From Variovorax sp. UMC13 (lineage in GTDB: Bacteria > Pseudomonadota > Gammaproteobacteria > Burkholderiales > Burkholderiaceae_C), in assembly GCF_014170375.1 (NCBI RefSeq), contig NZ_LZZW01000033.1:62001-126000 (forward strand): a stretch of DNA of 64,000 nt, in the 5' to 3' direction. Made by a program: the position numbers and the translations under genes. Shown piece after piece: positions 33,235 through 41,444 of the stretch. How positions within the stretch are numbered: position 1 is the stretch's first letter; every line of letters starts with the position of its first letter. The notes beneath the pieces are model-generated. The model worked only from the letters and a program-made list of their open reading frames with translations. It was not told the DNA's origin and searched no databases.

Positions 33235-35459
33235 CGCCTTCAGCCGCCGCCTCGCTCCCGCCCCAGAACCCTGCGGCAAAAGACGACGAAATCAATCTGT
33301 CGGAATACGTCGACATCCTGCTCGACCGCAAATGGTTGGTGATGGGCGTCACGGCTGTTGCCGTGGCTATCGGTGTGGCGTACGCGTTGCTGTCGACACC
33401 GGTCTACCAATCTAACCTCTTGGTGCAGGTGGAAGACTCTGCGCCCGATGCCAAAGGCTTCCTTGGGGACTCCGCGAGCCTGTTCGACGTGAAGACACCG
33501 GCCAGCGGTGAAATTCAGATTCTGAGATCACGCCTAGTGTTAGGCGCCGCCGTCGACCAGACAAGGCTTTACATCGAAGCAGAGCCGCGCTACTTGCCAA
33601 TCGTTGGTCGCTGGCTGGCAAACAGGGCAGACGACCTGTCGAACCCCGGCTTTCTCGGAATCGCTGGCTATGTAAGCGGCAAGGAGCGGATTGAAGTCAC
33701 GCAGTTCGATGTGCCACCGGCATTGGAGGACGGCAAGCCATTTACCGTCACGGCAATGGGCGAAGGCCGCTATACGTTGAGCAACGAAGACCTCGGGGAA
33801 ACGCTGACCGGTACCGTTGGCCAACCGCTGTCGCACACCGCTGATGATGGACCTATCACACTTTTGATCACCAAGCTCGATGGCAAGCCTGGCGCACAGT
33901 TCGTTATGTCGCGCGACTCACGCCTAGGCACCATCGAGGATCTTCAGAGACGCCTGCAACTCGGTGAGCAAGGCAAGCAGTCCAATGTGATCAGCGTGTC
34001 ATTGGAAGATAGCGACCGCCCTCGCCTTTCAAAAATTCTCAACGCCATTGGCGAACAGTACGTACGTCAGAACGTTGAGCGCAAAGCCGCGGAAGCACAA
34101 AAGACCCTTGGATTTCTCGATGAGCAGTTGCCCGAGTTTAAGCGGCAGCTAGAAGCCTCAGAGGATGCATACACCAAGTTCCGCAACAAGAACGGCACCA
34201 TCGCTTTCGACGAGGAAGCCAAAGGCGTGCTGGGCAAGGCGGTCGAACTGCAAACGAAGCTGCTTGAAGCGCAGCAGCACCGCCGCGAGCTCGCGGCGAA
34301 GTACACAGACATCAACCCACGAATCAAGACCGTCGACGGCCAGATCAGCGCGATCCAAAGCGAGCTCGGCGCGCTCAACACCCGTGTGAGCGCCATGCCA
34401 ACCATTCAACAGGATGCGCTGCGACTGGAGCGTGACGTACGCGTGAACGGAGAGCTATACAAGTCGCTGCTCAACAGCGCGCTACAGCTACGCTTGGTGA
34501 AAGAGGGCAAGGTTGGCAACGTACGCCTGCTCGACCAAGCCGTTCAGCCCAAAAAACCGATCAAACCACAGAAACCCATGATTGTGGCTCTGGCCCTCGT
34601 ACTAGGTTTGCTCGCTGGCGCTGCGTTGGCCATAATTCGCAGCCTGTTCATGGGAGGCATCCGCAACCCAGACGAGATCGAAGCACACACGGGACTTAAT
34701 GTTTACTCCGTAGTGCCCTTCACTGCGGAGCAGGTTCCTGTCGACCAACGCAACGCCTCGAGCGTGCAATTGCTGGCAGTGCTACACCCCGAAAGCCCTG
34801 CCATCGAGGCACTGCGCAGTCTGCGCATTGCATTGCAGTTCGCCACATTGGAGGCTGGCAATAATCGGGTGATGATCACCGGAGCGACCCCGGGCGTTGG
34901 CAAGAGCTTTATCTCCGCCAACTTCGCAGCCATCATGGCCATCGCAGGCAAGCGCGTGCTGCTGATTGATGCCGACATGCGCAAGGGCCATATCCACCAA
35001 GAACTCGGCATGAAGCGCGAGAACGGCTTGTCGGAAGTACTGGCCGGCGTGCTCACGCCTACCCAGGCAATCCGAACCCAAGTCCTGCCAAACCTGGACG
35101 TACTGACCACCGGCAAACTGCCTTCAAACCCGGCCGACATGATGATGTCGGAGACGTTCAGCCGCTTGCTGGACACGCTGTCGGAGCAGTACGAATTGGT
35201 GATCATCGACACCCCACCTGTGCTGGTGGCGGCAGACGCCGCAGCCGTTGCACCCCATGCAGGCGTCGTGTTGCTGGTAGCACGTGCCGACCAAACGCAG
35301 CTTGGTGAACTCAATGAAAGTGCCAAGCGCCTAGCCCATGCTGGCAAGACCGCGAGCGGTGTTCTGTTCAACGCAATGGACATGACGCGACGCCACTACG
35401 GTAGCTATGGCTACAAGTACGGCGGCTACCGATATACCGAGTACAAGTACAAAAACTGA
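33231..35459 (+). CDS. wzc: Tyrosine autokinase and chain-length regulator Wzc
   Basis: A 742-residue BY-kinase; ATG 33231 overlaps the wzb stop as ATGA. Two membrane helices (about residues 34-54 and 450-472) flank a Wzz-type periplasmic region with coiled coil (EAQKTLGFLDEQLPEFKRQL) and GNVRLLDQAVQPKKPIKPQK before the second helix. The cytoplasmic kinase has Walker A GATPGVGKS near 551, Walker A' VLLIDADMRKG and Walker B LVIIDTPP. The tail RRHYGSYGYKYGGYRYTEYK carries the autophosphorylated Tyr cluster (eight Tyr in the final 22 residues). It works with Wza and Wzb to control polymerisation and export. Confidence 0.95.
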   Translation: MTPSAAASLPPQNPAAKDDEINLSEYVDILLDRKWLVMGVTAVAVAIGVAYALLSTPVYQSNLLVQVEDSAPDAKGFLGDSASLFDVKTPASGEIQILRSRLVLGAAVDQTRLYIEAEPRYLPIVGRWLANRADDLSNPGFLGIAGYVSGKERIEVTQFDVPPALEDGKPFTVTAMGEGRYTLSNEDLGETLTGTVGQPLSHTADDGPITLLITKLDGKPGAQFVMSRDSRLGTIEDLQRRLQLGEQGKQSNVISVSLEDSDRPRLSKILNAIGEQYVRQNVERKAAEAQKTLGFLDEQLPEFKRQLEASEDAYTKFRNKNGTIAFDEEAKGVLGKAVELQTKLLEAQQHRRELAAKYTDINPRIKTVDGQISAIQSELGALNTRVSAMPTIQQDALRLERDVRVNGELYKSLLNSALQLRLVKEGKVGNVRLLDQAVQPKKPIKPQKPMIVALALVLGLLAGAALAIIRSLFMGGIRNPDEIEAHTGLNVYSVVPFTAEQVPVDQRNASSVQLLAVLHPESPAIEALRSLRIALQFATLEAGNNRVMITGATPGVGKSFISANFAAIMAIAGKRVLLIDADMRKGHIHQELGMKRENGLSEVLAGVLTPTQAIRTQVLPNLDVLTTGKLPSNPADMMMSETFSRLLDTLSEQYELVIIDTPPVLVAADAAAVAPHAGVVLLVARADQTQLGELNESAKRLAHAGKTASGVLFNAMDMTRRHYGSYGYKYGGYRYTEYKYKN

Positions 35460-35575
35460 TTCGCTACTCCAACCTTTGAAAAAAATGGTTTTCGTTAAGC
35501 AGAGGGGCATTTTTTGGAAATTTTTTTGCCCATGGCAATCATGCCCCCTCTAACCTCAGCCTCAGATCCAAGCGA
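35460..35575. terminator. Convergent intergenic region with imperfect inverted repeat
   Basis: wzc (+) and rmlA (-) end 116 bp apart. AGAGGGGCAT (35503-35512) pairs with ATGCCCCCTCT (35540-35550) apart from one extra C, with two long T runs in the loop. The arrangement could serve as a shared terminator for both operons, but it is not a classical tight hairpin. Confidence 0.35.
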
Positions 35576-36478
35576 CTATAACGATTCCAATTGCATTGAA
35601 GCACTCTCCGCCAGCAGGTGGCTCAGGTATTTGCCATAGCCGCTCTTGTGCAGCGGCGCCGCCAGCCTGGCCAGCTGCTCGCTGTCGATGAACCCGGCAC
35701 GCCAGGCGATCTCCTCGGGGCAGGCGATCTTCAGGCCCTGCCGATGCTCCAGCGTGGCGATGAACTGGCCGGCTTCGAGCAGGCTCTCATGCGTGCCCGT
35801 GTCCAGCCACGCATAGCCGCGCTGCATGATCTGCACGTTCAGCTGGTCGCGCTCCAGGTAGGCTTGGTTGACGGCGGTGATCTCGAGCTCGCCGCGCGCA
35901 CTCGGTTTCACCGCCTTGGCGATGTCCACCACCTGGTTGTCGTAGAAGTACAGGCCGGTCACCGCGTAGTGGCTCTTGGGCGTCTCCGGCTTCTCCTCGA
36001 TGCTGCGGGCCTTGCCCTGCGGATCGAAATCAACCACGCCATAGCGCTCCGGGTCCTGCACGTGGTAGGCGAAGACGGTGGCACCCGAGGCTTGCGCGTC
36101 GGCACCGCCGAGCAGTTGCGCGAAGTCGTGGCCGTAGAAGATGTTGTCGCCCAGCACCAGCGCGCTGGGCGCGTTGCCGATGAACTGCTCGCCGATCAGG
36201 AAGGCCTGGGCCAGGCCGTCCGGGCTGGGCTGCACCGCGTACTGCAGGTTCATGCCCCACTGGCTGCCGTCGCCCAGCAGCTGCTGGAAGCGCGGCGTGT
36301 CCTGCGGCGTGCTGATGATCAGCACGTCGCGGATACCGCCGAGCATCAGCGTGCTCAGCGGGTAATAGATCATGGGCTTGTCGTAGACCGGCAGCAGCTG
36401 CTTGCTCATGGCCAGCGTGGCGGGATGGAGCCGGGTGCCCGAGCCGCCGGCCAGGATGATTCCCTTGCGATTTGTCAT
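35576..36478 (-). CDS. rmlA: Glucose-1-phosphate thymidylyltransferase RmlA
   Basis: A 300-residue nucleotidyltransferase. KGIILAGGSGTRLHPATLAMSKQLLPVYDKPMIYYPLSTLML is the RmlA signature; LVLGDNIFYGHDF, FAYHVQDPERYGVV, SIEEKPETPKSHYAVTGLYFYD and GYAWLDTGTHESL complete it. Start ATG 36478. It makes dTDP-glucose for RmlB, encoded immediately upstream in the operon. It is the last gene of the - strand cluster. Confidence 0.95.
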   Translation of the reverse strand: MTNRKGIILAGGSGTRLHPATLAMSKQLLPVYDKPMIYYPLSTLMLGGIRDVLIISTPQDTPRFQQLLGDGSQWGMNLQYAVQPSPDGLAQAFLIGEQFIGNAPSALVLGDNIFYGHDFAQLLGGADAQASGATVFAYHVQDPERYGVVDFDPQGKARSIEEKPETPKSHYAVTGLYFYDNQVVDIAKAVKPSARGELEITAVNQAYLERDQLNVQIMQRGYAWLDTGTHESLLEAGQFIATLEHRQGLKIACPEEIAWRAGFIDSEQLARLAAPLHKSGYGKYLSHLLAESASMQLESL

Positions 36479-36607
36479 TTGACCGGTATCTCGTATTGAA
36501 ACATCTTGCACAGCATGTGTGAGGCGATCTTGCCAAAATGGCAGGGCCAGGTGAAGTGGCACTTTAGGCTTGGCGCCGGGCTGGCCGCCGTGCCAGCAGC
36601 AGCACCT

Positions 36608-37678
36608 TCATGCCGCGGCCTTGGCGTCGTATTGCTTCTCGACCCATTCGCGGTACGCGCCACTCTGCACGTTGCGCACCCAGTCGCCGTGGGCCAGGTA
36701 CCAGGCGACGGTCTTGCGAATGCCGCTGTCGAAGGTCTCGGCCGGCTTCCAGCTTAGCTCGCGTTCGAGCTTGCGCGCGTCGATCGCGTAGCGGCGGTCG
36801 TGGCCCGGGCGATCGGTCACGTAGCTGATCTGCGCCTTGTAAGGCTGGCCGTCGGCGCGCGGGCTGAGTTCGTCGAGCAGCGCGCAGACCGTGTGCACGA
36901 TCTCGATGTTGGGCTTCTCGTTCCAGCCACCCACGTTGTAGGTCTCGCCCAGCCGGCCGGCCTCGAGCACGCGGCGGATGGCGCTGCAGTGGTCCTTCAC
37001 ATACAGCCAGTCGCGTACCTGCATGCCGTCGCCGTACACCGGCAGCGGCTTGCCGGCCAGCGCATTGACGATCATCAGCGGGATCAGCTTCTCGGGGAAA
37101 TGGAAGGGACCGTAGTTGTTCGAGCAGTTGGTGGTCACCACCGGCAGGCCGTAGGTGTGGTGCCAGGCGCGCACCAGGTGGTCGCTGGCGGCCTTGCTGG
37201 CCGAGTACGGGCTGTTGGGCTCGTACTTGTTGTCTTCGGTGAAGGCCGGGTCGGTCTTGGAGAGCGAGCCGTAGACCTCGTCGGTCGAGACGTGCAGGAA
37301 GCGGAAGGCGGCCTTCTCGTTGGCCGGCAGCGCGCTCCAGTAGCCGCGCACCGATTCGAGCAGGCGGAAGGTGCCCAGCACGTTGGTCTGGACGAAGTCC
37401 TCGGGCCCGTGGATCGAACGGTCGACGTGCGACTCGGCCGCGAAGTTCAACACCGCACGCGGGCGGTGCTCGGCCAGCAGGCGGTCGACCAGCGCGCTGT
37501 CGCCGATGTCGCCTTGCACGAAAACGTGGCGTGCATCATCCTGGAGCGAAGCCAGCGTCTCCGGGTTGCCAGCATAGGTGAGCTTGTCGAGATTGACGAC
37601 CGGCTCGTCGCCTTGGGCCAGCCAGTCGAGTACAAAGTTGGCGCCGATGAATCCGGCGCCGCCGGTGACAAGGATCAT
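36608..37678 (-). CDS. rmlB: dTDP-glucose 4,6-dehydratase RmlB
   Basis: A 356-residue extended SDR. VTGGAGFIGANFV (GxxGxxG), YAGN, AESHVDRSI, HVSTDEVYGSL with the catalytic Asp-Glu pair, YSASKAASDHLV (YxxxK), NNYGPFHFPEKLIPLMI and VYGDGMQVRDWLYVKDH are all typical. It converts dTDP-glucose to dTDP-4-keto-6-deoxyglucose. RmlC and RmlD, needed for rhamnose, are not in the window; a VioA-like aminotransferase at 51696-52871 offers another use for the product. Start ATG 37678; 129 bp separate it from rmlA. Confidence 0.95.
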   Translation of the reverse strand: MILVTGGAGFIGANFVLDWLAQGDEPVVNLDKLTYAGNPETLASLQDDARHVFVQGDIGDSALVDRLLAEHRPRAVLNFAAESHVDRSIHGPEDFVQTNVLGTFRLLESVRGYWSALPANEKAAFRFLHVSTDEVYGSLSKTDPAFTEDNKYEPNSPYSASKAASDHLVRAWHHTYGLPVVTTNCSNNYGPFHFPEKLIPLMIVNALAGKPLPVYGDGMQVRDWLYVKDHCSAIRRVLEAGRLGETYNVGGWNEKPNIEIVHTVCALLDELSPRADGQPYKAQISYVTDRPGHDRRYAIDARKLERELSWKPAETFDSGIRKTVAWYLAHGDWVRNVQSGAYREWVEKQYDAKAAA

Positions 37679-37790
37679 GTGGGAAGCTTCTTGGTCTGGG
37701 TCGATGGATGCGATGCGGCATCGCATTCAGCCGCATTGCACAATAGTGCAGAGTAAAAGCTGCAGTTTTCCCAATGGCGCTGCCTGAAAA

Positions 37791-39806
37791 TTAAGCCGGC
37801 AGCAACGGCTCCGGCTCCGGCTCCGCTGGCACCCAACCGCTGTCGGCATAGGTCTGGAGGCTGCGGCGACGGTCGGCTAGCGAGGCTACGGCGGGCGTGC
37901 GCTGGTGTTCCAGATGCACCCAATCCACCACCTCCGCATGGGGTTGATAGCCCGGCAGCATCTGCTTCAGCACGGCCTTAAGCGCGGGCACGTCGTTCTC
38001 CGCCAGTGCCGCATTCAGCATGCCAAACAGCCGCGACAACTCTTCCCACGGCGGGCATTCTTCATGCGCCTTCATCACGCGCGGGTGCATCGTAGGCATG
38101 GAGTTGTCGCCGATAAGTAGCTCTTCGTAAAGCTTTTCGCCGGGCCGCAAGCCGGCAATATGGAAGGCGATGTCGCCATCGGGCGTCGCTTCGTCGCGCA
38201 CCGTGCGACCCGAGAGTTCGACGAGCCGGCGGGCCAGGTCGATGATGCGCACCGGCTCACCCATGTCGAGCACGAACACGTCGCCGCCCACAGCCATCGT
38301 GCCGGCCTGGATCACCAATTGAGCCGCCTCGGGAATGGTCATGAAGTAGCGCGTGATGTCGGCGTGCGTGAGCGTGATGGGCCCGCCCGCCTCGATCTGC
38401 TTGCGAAACAACGGCACGACCGAGCCGCTCGACCCCAGCACATTGCCGAAACGCACCATCGAAAAACACGTGCCCGACTGCCCCGACTGTTGAGCCAGAC
38501 CTTGCAGTGCCATCTCTGCCACGCGCTTGCTCGCGCCCATGATGTTCGTGGGCCGCACGGCCTTGTCTGTACTTACCAGCACGAAACGACGCACCTGACT
38601 GGCCATGGCGGCCTGCGCCGTGATCAGGGTGCCCAGTGCGTTGTTCTTCACGCCTTCGGCCGGGTTGTGCTCGACCATGGGTACATGTTTGTAGGCGGCC
38701 GCATGGTAGACCGTGTCGGGTCGCCAGGTGCTCATGATCTCGCGCATGCGCGCTTCGTCACGCACCGATGCCAGTAGGGGCAGCACGCGCAGGCCCGGCG
38801 CCTGGGCCAGCAGCTCCTGATGAATCGCATAGAGCGCGTATTCGCTCAGTTCGACCAGCAGCAGCGTGCTGGGGGACTGCATAGCGATCTGCCGGCACAG
38901 TTCGCTGCCGATGGAACCGCCGGCGCCCGTGACCAGCACCACCTGCCCACGGATGGGGCGCTGCAGCAGATCATCGACCGGTGCCACCGGGTCCCGCCCC
39001 AGCAAGTCTTCAATGTCGACCTCAAGCAGGTCTTGCACCTGCACGCGACCATGCGCGAGGTCGGCCATGGCGGGCAGCGTTCGCACGTGCAAATGAAGCG
39101 GCAACAGGTCGCTGAGGATCTGCGCCCGGCGCTGATGGCTGGCCGAAGGCATGGCCAGCAACACATCGGTAATTCCCAGAGCCGCGCTGTTCAGTTTGAG
39201 CCAACGTATGGGATGAATGCGTACCCCGTTCAGCGTGCTGCCCTGCAAGTGCTCGGCATCATCGATGTACGCCCGCACGACCATGTCCTGGCTGTGCGCC
39301 AACGCCGCAGTCAGTTGCCTCCCCGCACCGCCCGCACCGTAGATCACGACCTGCGGCAGCGTCCTCCGTCGCAAGGTGCTCACATACATACCGCCCAGCC
39401 AATAGCGCGCCACCAGGCGGGAGCCACCAACAGTCAGGAACAACAGTATTGGTGTGATCACTCCGATGGTACGCGGGACACCTGGCAATCCAATGAAGCT
39501 GAACATCAGCACATAGCCGACCGCAAACAACGCACAAGCCTTGACCAACGCCAACAGCGCCGCCCCCCCCGCATAGCGGAAGATGGCCCGGTAGAAACCC
39601 GAGACGACGAAGAGGGGAAGTGCCATCACAATGGCCATGACCACCGCCAGCCACTGGACGCCTTGCAAGGCGATCCATTGCTCATAGCGAAGACTGAAGG
39701 CCAACCAGACGCAGAGCACGCAAAGGCTGGCGTCAACGGCCAACGCCAACAAGCGTTTGGCAGCGCGAGGCAGACCGAGCAAGGGCTCGGCCAGACGATT
39801 GATCAA
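37791..39806 (-). CDS. WbpM/CapD-type UDP-sugar 4,6-dehydratase, membrane-bound
   Basis: A 671-residue protein. The start TTG 39806 has AGGAG 8 bases upstream. Four membrane helices occupy the first 130 residues, a CoA-binding-like Rossmann segment follows (VVIYGAGGAGRQLTAAL), and the catalytic SDR domain has VLVTGAGGSIGSELCRQI, ALYAIHQEL, HAAAYKHVPMVE, STDKAVRPTNIMGASKR and MVRFGNVLGSSGSVVPLF. This is the WbpM family, which makes UDP-4-keto-6-deoxy-GlcNAc. An 8-G run lies at codons 79-81. With the WbpV-type reductase it could make UDP-QuiNAc. Confidence 0.9.
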   Translation of the reverse strand: MINRLAEPLLGLPRAAKRLLALAVDASLCVLCVWLAFSLRYEQWIALQGVQWLAVVMAIVMALPLFVVSGFYRAIFRYAGGAALLALVKACALFAVGYVLMFSFIGLPGVPRTIGVITPILLFLTVGGSRLVARYWLGGMYVSTLRRRTLPQVVIYGAGGAGRQLTAALAHSQDMVVRAYIDDAEHLQGSTLNGVRIHPIRWLKLNSAALGITDVLLAMPSASHQRRAQILSDLLPLHLHVRTLPAMADLAHGRVQVQDLLEVDIEDLLGRDPVAPVDDLLQRPIRGQVVLVTGAGGSIGSELCRQIAMQSPSTLLLVELSEYALYAIHQELLAQAPGLRVLPLLASVRDEARMREIMSTWRPDTVYHAAAYKHVPMVEHNPAEGVKNNALGTLITAQAAMASQVRRFVLVSTDKAVRPTNIMGASKRVAEMALQGLAQQSGQSGTCFSMVRFGNVLGSSGSVVPLFRKQIEAGGPITLTHADITRYFMTIPEAAQLVIQAGTMAVGGDVFVLDMGEPVRIIDLARRLVELSGRTVRDEATPDGDIAFHIAGLRPGEKLYEELLIGDNSMPTMHPRVMKAHEECPPWEELSRLFGMLNAALAENDVPALKAVLKQMLPGYQPHAEVVDWVHLEHQRTPAVASLADRRRSLQTYADSGWVPAEPEPEPLLPA
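39563..39570. repeat. Poly-G/C tract (8) inside the WbpM-type gene
   Basis: Eight consecutive C on + (G in the coding strand) at codons 79-81, within the membrane part of the dehydratase. It is in frame here. Runs of this length can slip at low rate. Confidence 0.7.
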
Positions 39807-39933
39807 CGGGAAACTCCTAGCTCGAACACGATTTCGGCAGACTGTGGCTCAATTGTGTCTCGTTATCGTGTCAGCTGTGCTCCCGCGTTCATGGGACGCG
39901 AAGAAAAACACAGTCGACCTTAGTCTTTAGTTT
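39807..39933. other. Short intergenic gap, A+T-richer
   Basis: The 127 bp between the VanZ and WbpM-type genes may hold a secondary promoter for the WbpM-rmlB-rmlA group; no clear elements are seen beyond the AGGAG ribosome-binding site. Confidence 0.3.
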
Positions 39934-40281
39934 TCATTCCTTCGCCACATGCCCGCGCAATAACAACAGCGCGCAGGCTTCGCCGACCAGCAAACCGATG
40001 CCATCGGCCAGGAGATCGCCCCACTCCGCAAAGCGATCGGGCGTGAAAGACTGAAGAACTTCGATCAACCCGCCGTAGGCCAGCAGGCCTGCAAGCATGG
40101 CCCACCGATGCCGCGGCCAGGCCGCGTGCCCAAGCATGGCCAACACCGCGAAGCCAAGCATATGGTTACTTTTGTCCCAGCCCGTGGACGGCATGCTCGG
40201 CGAAGGCGGCATCAGGCTGAACGCCAGCAGTATCAGCATGGCGAATGCCAAGAGCCAACGCCAAGTCACAGGTCTGAACAT
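39934..40281 (-). CDS. VanZ family membrane protein
   Basis: A 115-residue protein with about four membrane helices and the VanZ-like signature WDKSNHMLGFAVLAMLG, YGGLIEVLQSFTPDRFAEWGDLLADGIGLLVG, where the K-x-x-H, E-x-x-Q and D-x-x-A-N/D-x-x-G residues are conserved. VanZ proteins accompany teicoplanin resistance in Gram-positives and are frequent in polysaccharide clusters of proteobacteria, where their role is unknown. It lies 28 bp downstream of the NeuD-type gene, so probably in the same operon. Confidence 0.85.
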   Translation of the reverse strand: MFRPVTWRWLLAFAMLILLAFSLMPPSPSMPSTGWDKSNHMLGFAVLAMLGHAAWPRHRWAMLAGLLAYGGLIEVLQSFTPDRFAEWGDLLADGIGLLVGEACALLLLRGHVAKE

Positions 40282-40309
40282 TTATCGGCATAGTCTCCGC
40301 ACGAAGACC

Positions 40310-40882
40310 TCATGCGGTAATCCCTTCACCGGCTCGCAGTACCTGACCTGCGGGCACCTTGACTCCGTACCCTAGGACCGCGCCTGCCTGCAACCAGGCC
40401 CCGCGCCCCAACGCTGAGCCACCGGACATGCAAGCCCCTACGCCCAAGTGGCCGAAGGCCTCTACAAGACAGTCATGATCGACAACGGCACCACAGTTAG
40501 CGATTGCACCTTCAGCCAAGCACGCCTGTGTTCCGATGACGGCGCCCGCCATCACCGCACATCCCGGACCAATCAATGCACTGGGAGACACAATGGCTCT
40601 GGGATGAACTACTGTCGCCAGTGGAAATCCAACAGCAGCAACGTATGCATGCAGCGTCTCGCGGAGCGCATTTCTTCCGATCGCGACCACGACCGCATCG
40701 ACCTGCCCTCGGCAGGAAGCCAACTCACTCGTGCCTCCCCAAACAGGGATGCCCCCTAAAAGTTGAACTCCATCAGGGGCATCGTCAAGAAAGGCAGTGA
40801 GTTCGTACTCCTGCCCTAACAAGACCGCCTCCGCCACCGTACGACCGTGCCCTCCGGCACCGATGATCAACAGACGCTTCAT
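40310..40882 (-). CDS. NeuD/PglD/VioB-type sugar acetyltransferase
   Basis: A 190-residue protein with an N-terminal Rossmann-like PglD_N domain (KRLLIIGAGGHGRTVAEAV, FLDDAPDGVQLLGGIPVWGG) and a left-handed beta-helix of hexapeptide repeats (VSPSALIGPGCAVMAGAVIG, AIANCGAVVDHDCLV, GVGACMSGG) with the catalytic His in VVDHD. The family acetylates 4-amino sugars (PglD, VioB) or sialic acid (NeuD). ATG 40882 is 1 bp from the stop of the PglC-type gene. It is one of two candidates for acylating the 4-amino sugar predicted from rmlAB and the aminotransferase. Confidence 0.9.
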   Translation of the reverse strand: MKRLLIIGAGGHGRTVAEAVLLGQEYELTAFLDDAPDGVQLLGGIPVWGGTSELASCRGQVDAVVVAIGRNALRETLHAYVAAVGFPLATVVHPRAIVSPSALIGPGCAVMAGAVIGTQACLAEGAIANCGAVVDHDCLVEAFGHLGVGACMSGGSALGRGAWLQAGAVLGYGVKVPAGQVLRAGEGITA

Positions 40883-40883
40883 G

Positions 40884-41444
40884 TCAATGCGAGACACCAT
40901 CGCGCCTCAGCACTTTGACAAAAGTGAGCCAAAGGACATGGACATCGAATGTCAAGGATCGACGATGAAGATACTCAACATCGAGTCTCACCTTCGCCGG
41001 AATCGGGAGTTCGTCGCGTCCATTTACCTGAGCCCAACCTGTAAGGCCAGGCAGCAGTAGATGCACCCCTTGGTTTGTACGCAGCGAAATAAGATCGTCC
41101 TGATTGAACAGGGCTGGCCTCGGCCCTACGAAGCTCATGTCGCCAACCAAAATGCTCCAAAGCTGCGGAAGCTCGTCCAGGCTGCTTTTACGAAGAAAGC
41201 TGCCAATGGGGGTGAGGTGCGAACTTGCGTTTGCGAGCAGATGAGTGGCCACCGCAGGAGTACCAACCCGCATGCTTCGAAATTTTGGCATCTTGAAAAT
41301 CTTATTGCCCTGACCAACTCGCTCTGACCAGTACAGTACGGGCCCTGGTGAAGTCAAACGCACCAGCAGTGCCACCACCAACACCGGAATGGCCAAAATA
41401 ATCGCAGCCAAAAATGCTAACAATAAATCAAAAACCCGCTTCAT
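40884..41444 (-). CDS. PglC-type initiating phosphoglycosyl transferase
   Basis: A 186-residue monotopic bacterial sugar transferase. There is one N-terminal re-entrant hydrophobic segment (VFDLLLAFLAAIILAIPVLVV), then RLTSPGPVLYWSERVGQGNKIF, KFRSMR, SSLDELPQLWSILVGDMSFVGPRP with the catalytic Asp-Glu, and LLPGLTGWAQVNGRD. Lacking the WbaP/WcaJ multi-helix N-terminal half, it is the short PglC/WreU class. It starts the repeat by moving a sugar-1-phosphate onto undecaprenyl phosphate. Its start overlaps the wbpV-type stop by 4 bp (ATGA), which suggests their activities are linked. Confidence 0.93.
   Translation of the reverse strand: MKRVFDLLLAFLAAIILAIPVLVVALLVRLTSPGPVLYWSERVGQGNKIFKMPKFRSMRVGTPAVATHLLANASSHLTPIGSFLRKSSLDELPQLWSILVGDMSFVGPRPALFNQDDLISLRTNQGVHLLLPGLTGWAQVNGRDELPIPAKVRLDVEYLHRRSLTFDVHVLWLTFVKVLRRDGVSH

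Noticed and set aside
35618..36499. Open frame on + opposite rmlA
   Set aside because: Antisense shadow; similar long shadows occur opposite rmlB, the WbpM-type gene and tviB.
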